From assembly GCF_015689195.1 (NCBI RefSeq), contig NZ_CP065044.1, forward strand, positions 2,170,001 to 2,234,000: 64,000 nt of DNA. The letters run 5' to 3'. Below are positions 60,774-64,000 of the stretch, in pieces; position 1 is the stretch's first letter; the number at the start of each line of letters is the position of its first letter. The DNA is from Pectobacterium aroidearum. GTDB taxonomy: Bacteria; Pseudomonadota; Gammaproteobacteria; Enterobacterales; Enterobacteriaceae. The translations under genes were made by a program, and so were the position numbers. The notes beneath the pieces were generated by a model that was not told the origin of the DNA, searched no databases, and saw only the letters and a list, made by a program, of their open reading frames with translations.

Positions 60774-62096
60774 GTGCAGCAGATAGTCCGAACTATCGCT
60801 CTGGCGTATAACAGCTTACCTCGACCCCATCGCGTCATGCTGGGGTCGCTTACTGTTGTAACATTGGCCGTTGCTGTTTGGCGGCCTTTTGTTTATCCCC
60901 ACGTCGATGATGCGCCTGTCATCGTGAAAGATATCGACCTGGAAACCAGCCAACTGCGTACGCTAACGCCTGAAGCCAGTGAACCGATAGACCAACCCTC
61001 CCCGGATGACGACGTTCCACAAGATGAGTTAGACGATAAGGTGGCCGATGAAGGCGGCGTACATGAGTACGTGGTGTCTACGGGCGATACCTTAAGCAGC
61101 ATTTTGACGCAATATGGTATCGATATTGCGGATGTCACCCAGCTCGCCGATCAGAATAAAGATTTACGGAACCTGAAAATCGGTCAACAAATCTCATGGG
61201 TACTGGGAGAAAATGGCGATCTGCAAAGCTTGACCTGGCAGATGTCCCGCCGTGAAACACGCATTTATGAACGCGTGGGTGCTGATTTCAAAGAGCGTAT
61301 TGAGACGCTGAAAGGCGAGTGGCGCAACAGCGTTCTGAATGGTCGGGTGAGTGGTAGCTTTGTCAGCAGTGCAAAAAACGCCGGTTTGACCAGCACCGAA
61401 GTGCGTGAAGTCATCAAAGCACTTCAGTGGCAGTTGGATTTCCGTAAATTACGCAAAGACGATACCTTCTCCGTACTGATGTCCCGCGAAATGCTCGATG
61501 GTAAAAGTGAGCAGAGTGAACTGGTCGGCGTGCGTCTGAATACCGGTGGTAAAGATTATTACGCCATTCGCGCGGAAGACGGCAAATTCTACGATCGCGA
61601 AGGTTCCGGTCTGACGCGTGGCTTTATGCGTTTTCCAACGATGAAACAGTTCCGTATTTCCTCCAACTTCAATCCACGTCGTTTGAACCCGGTGACAGGG
61701 CGTGTCGCACCGCATAAAGGTGTCGACTTCGCCATGCCAGTCGGTTCGCCAGTTTTGGCCGTTGGGGATGGTGAAGTGGTGATTGCGAAGCGAAGTGGCG
61801 CGGCGGGTAATTATGTCGTGATTCGCCACGGCCGTCAGTATACGACGCGGTTTATGCATCTCAACCGTATATTGGTTAAACCTGGGCAGAAAGTGAAACG
61901 TGGCGATCGCATCGGGTTGTCCGGTAATACAGGTCGTTCCACTGGTCCTCATCTGCACTACGAACTTTGGATCAACCAGCAAGCGGTGAATCCGCTAACG
62001 GCTCAGTTGCCACGTTCTGAAGGGCTGGCAGGTAAAGAACGCCGTGATTATCTGGCGCAGGTGAAGGAAGTCGTGCCGCAGCTTAAGTTTGATTAA
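60774..62096 (+). CDS. mepM: Murein DD-endopeptidase MepM (YebA)
   Basis: Periplasmic M23 (LytM-type) zinc metallopeptidase that opens 4-3 crosslinks to let the sacculus grow. The 440-residue protein has an N-terminal membrane anchor (residues 21-38), a LysM domain near 95-142 (YVVSTGDTLSSILTQYG), and a C-terminal M23 domain with HKGVDFAMPVGSP and HLHYELW containing the zinc ligands. The start is GTG at 60774 after GAGGATACG; the resulting MQQIVRTIALAYNSLPRPHR matches E. coli. It directly follows znuA, as in E. coli. Confidence 0.96.
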   Translation: MQQIVRTIALAYNSLPRPHRVMLGSLTVVTLAVAVWRPFVYPHVDDAPVIVKDIDLETSQLRTLTPEASEPIDQPSPDDDVPQDELDDKVADEGGVHEYVVSTGDTLSSILTQYGIDIADVTQLADQNKDLRNLKIGQQISWVLGENGDLQSLTWQMSRRETRIYERVGADFKERIETLKGEWRNSVLNGRVSGSFVSSAKNAGLTSTEVREVIKALQWQLDFRKLRKDDTFSVLMSREMLDGKSEQSELVGVRLNTGGKDYYAIRAEDGKFYDREGSGLTRGFMRFPTMKQFRISSNFNPRRLNPVTGRVAPHKGVDFAMPVGSPVLAVGDGEVVIAKRSGAAGNYVVIRHGRQYTTRFMHLNRILVKPGQKVKRGDRIGLSGNTGRSTGPHLHYELWINQQAVNPLTAQLPRSEGLAGKERRDYLAQVKEVVPQLKFD

Positions 62097-62098
62097 CC

Positions 62099-62168
62099 AT
62101 ATCCGTCATACTTCAAGCTGCTTGTGCGTTGGCCGCCTTCATGCAACTTGAATTATTTAGGATAGATA
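62099..62168. repeat. Internally deleted ERIC element (about 70 bp)
   Basis: Has both ERIC ends, ATATCCGTCATACTTCAAG and AACTTGAATTATTTAGGATAG, but the central palindromic core is missing; the join lies near GCGTTGGCCGCCTTC. It is located three bases after the mepM stop codon. Confidence 0.8.
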
Positions 62169-62348
62169 TACTGCATGTTATGCCGGTGGCTTGCTGCCGG
62201 CATTTTCATTTATAGAACACTTTATAGAGTACGGTTCCTGATTTTTTATTGTCGAGCAGGTATGTTTTTGCGTAATTGTCGGCGGGTGTTGCCAAACGCG
62301 GGGTGGCAATTATGATTATGTTTATTGATTGAGCTGAAGAGTTTAGGC

Positions 62349-63320
62349 ATGGAAAAAGAAAAAAAATCGAACGCTGAATTTGTTCCCCAGTTTGAACGCG
62401 CCTTTTTTCATCCGCGCTATTGGGGCGTTTGGTTAGGCGTAGGGGTAATGGCGCTGGCTGCCTATATTCCTGCGCGGTTAAGAAACCCAGTGCTGGGTGG
62501 GTTAGGGCGTTTTGTCGGGAGAATATCAAAAGGCGCACGCCGCCGTGCCCGCATTAACCTACTGTACTGTATGCCAGAGTTAACGGAAGCACAGCGCGAA
62601 GCCATCATTGATGACATGTTTGCGACGGCCCCTCAGTCGATGATCATGATGGTGGAAGTGGGAATTCGGAACCCGAAGAAAATCGAGAAATATGTTCGCT
62701 GGCACGGCGAAGACATTCTGGATCGTATTAAAGAACAAGATAAGAATGTGATCTTTCTGGTTCCGCACGGCTGGGGCGTCGATATCCCTGCTATGCTGCT
62801 GACCTCGCGTGGGCAGCGTATGGCGGCGATGTTCCACAATCAGAAGAACGCGCTGGTGGATTACTGGTGGAATCGGTTACGCCGTCGTTTTGGTGGTCGT
62901 ATCCATGCTCGTAACGACGGTATTAAACCGTTTATCAGCTCCGTGCGTTCTGGATGCTGGGGTTATTACCTTCCCGATCAGGATCACGGCCCTGAACATA
63001 GCGAGTTTGTTGATTTCTTTGCGACCTATAAGGCAACGCTGCCTGCTGTCGGACGACTGATGAAAGTATGCCGTGCGGATATCATTCCGCTGTTTCCAGT
63101 ATATAACGCTAAAGACGGCTGCCTGGATGTGTATATTCGCCCGCCGATGGATGATTTGGCCGAAGCGGATGACGCCTATATTGCGCGACGCATGAATGAA
63201 GAAGTGGAAATTTTGGTCAGGCCGAATCCTGAGCAGTACACCTGGATTCTGAAGCTGTTGAAAACCCGCAAACCGGGTGAGATTGAACCGTACTGTCGGG
63301 ATGATTTATACCGCAACTAG
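62349..63320 (+). CDS. lpxM: Lipid A myristoyltransferase LpxM (MsbB)
   Basis: Late acyltransferase of lipid A synthesis at the inner membrane, adding the final secondary acyl chain. The 323-residue protein has one N-terminal membrane segment (about residues 26-48), the catalytic HX4D motif as HGWGVD in FLVPHGWGVDIPAM, and strong matches to MsbB such as DQDHGPEHSEFVDFFATYKA. ATG 62349 gives MEKEKKSNAEFVPQFERAFF; a start eight codons upstream is less likely. E. coli has the same mepM-lpxM-pykA order. Confidence 0.95.
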   Translation: MEKEKKSNAEFVPQFERAFFHPRYWGVWLGVGVMALAAYIPARLRNPVLGGLGRFVGRISKGARRRARINLLYCMPELTEAQREAIIDDMFATAPQSMIMMVEVGIRNPKKIEKYVRWHGEDILDRIKEQDKNVIFLVPHGWGVDIPAMLLTSRGQRMAAMFHNQKNALVDYWWNRLRRRFGGRIHARNDGIKPFISSVRSGCWGYYLPDQDHGPEHSEFVDFFATYKATLPAVGRLMKVCRADIIPLFPVYNAKDGCLDVYIRPPMDDLAEADDAYIARRMNEEVEILVRPNPEQYTWILKLLKTRKPGEIEPYCRDDLYRN

Positions 63321-63377
63321 TTTATATCGCGTCACTAAGAGCAAGATAGACGGCGATAGTAAATAGAACGATAGATA

Positions 63378-63409
63378 AAAAAGCCGGACGAGAAATCGTC
63401 CGGCTTTTT
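63378..63409. terminator. Bidirectional terminator between lpxM and pykA
   Basis: Fourteen-base-pair stem AAAAAGCCGGACGA / TCGTCCGGCTTTTT around GAAA. Confidence 0.92.
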
Positions 63410-63454
63410 ACTGGAATGAACCGTCTGCCTGCTAGCGAACGGTTATGGCAAAGA

Positions 63455-64000
63455 TTATTCCACGCGCAGGATACGGATCGTGTTAGTGGTGCCCACGGTA
63501 CCCATGATGTCGCCCTGTGTGACGATAACCAGATCCCCAGACATCAGGAATCCTTTATCGCGCAGTCGAATCACTGCATCATTAGCGGCAGCCACACCGT
63601 CCGTGTAGCTATCGAAATGCACGGGGGTGACGCCACGGTATAGTGCCGTCAGGTTCAGCGTTTGCTCATGGCGGGACATGGCAAAAATCGGCAGCCCTGA
63701 ACTGATACGGGACATCATCAGCGCGGTGCGACCTGATTCCGTCATGGCAATCAGCGCCGTAACCCCTTTCAGGTGGTTGGCGGCATACATGGCCGACATC
63801 GCGATGGATTCTTCCGTGTTATCAAACTGTACGTCAAGGCGGTGCTTGGAGACGTTGATGCTTGGGATTTTCTCCGCGCCTAAGCAGACTTTTGCCATGG
63901 CGGCGACGGTTTCAGCCGGATATTGACCTGCAGCGGTTTCTGCTGACAGCATGACCGCATCGGTGCCATCTAACACGGCGTTGGCGACGTCCATCACCTC
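63455..64000 (-). CDS. pykA: Pyruvate kinase II, C-terminal part (5' end outside window)
   Basis: Glycolytic enzyme converting phosphoenolpyruvate and ADP to pyruvate and ATP. The frame is open through the right edge, leaving about 182 C-terminal residues of some 480. Visible are the [20 protein letters not shown] end of the catalytic barrel and the C-terminal regulatory domain ([42 protein letters not shown]). The Ser/Lys pattern is closer to PykA (AMP-type) than PykF, and the lpxM neighbour agrees. Confidence 0.95.
   Translation of the reverse strand, partial: EVMDVANAVLDGTDAVMLSAETAAGQYPAETVAAMAKVCLGAEKIPSINVSKHRLDVQFDNTEESIAMSAMYAANHLKGVTALIAMTESGRTALMMSRISSGLPIFAMSRHEQTLNLTALYRGVTPVHFDSYTDGVAAANDAVIRLRDKGFLMSGDLVIVTQGDIMGTVGTTNTIRILRVE

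Overview
The window is chromosomal DNA from a member of Enterobacterales, most likely Pectobacterium or a close relative in Pectobacteriaceae. Three things point there. Almost every gene has an obvious enterobacterial counterpart in conserved order. ERIC repeats of the enterobacterial type recur, ending in the characteristic TATACCC/GGGTATA termini. The differences from E. coli (no ssu operon or fabA at this place, an extra chemoreceptor, an EAL-HDOD gene, a beta-glucoside-type PTS cassette) fit a plant-associated soft-rot bacterium. The genus is an inference from gene content; no 16S or marker search could be run.

Layout. (1) 1-27400 follows the E. coli mukB-to-rmf order: mukB (cut by the left edge), ldtD, ycbK, gloC, aspC, an ompF-type porin, asnS, pncB, pepN, pyrD, zapC, ycbX, rlmL, uup, pqiABC and the small gene rmf. 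(2) 27824-29383 is an extra methyl-accepting chemotaxis protein. (3) 29499-38349 holds tRNA-Ser(GGA), ycdX, ycdY, yceB, grxB, mdtH, rimJ, yceH, mviM and murJ. (4) 38463-64000 is the argS-to-pykA block: argS, a probable small membrane protein, yecM, cutC, cmoB, cmoA, yecN, yecE, an EAL-HDOD protein, aspS, nudB, yebC, ruvC, ruvA, ruvB, then a 4.8-kb accessory cassette (LamB-type porin, PTS IIA, PTS IIC, LacI-type regulator), then znuB/znuC and znuA, mepM, lpxM and pykA (cut by the right edge). In E. coli these blocks lie far apart, so the window contains rearrangement joints, most clearly murJ|argS, which share one bidirectional terminator.

Functions. Much of the window is housekeeping: chromosome condensation (mukB), cell-wall and lipid A synthesis or remodelling (ldtD, ycbK, murJ, mepM, lpxM), translation and RNA modification (asnS, argS, aspS, rlmL, cmoA/cmoB, rmf, tRNA-Ser), Holliday junction processing (ruvABC), pyrimidine and NAD synthesis (pyrD, pncB), envelope lipid transport (pqiABC) and zinc uptake (znuABC with a Zur-type palindrome in the shared promoter). 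The accessory part is sensory and nutritional: a chemoreceptor, an EAL-HDOD signalling protein and a sugar uptake cassette.

I did not find a clearly new multi-gene system. The best leads are the PTS/porin/LacI cassette, which lacks a IIB component and a phospho-glycosidase; an ERIC element of 220 bp carrying a series of perfect small palindromes; a 39-residue single-span membrane protein upstream of argS; and several short tandem duplications that all sit in gaps next to gene ends or starts.
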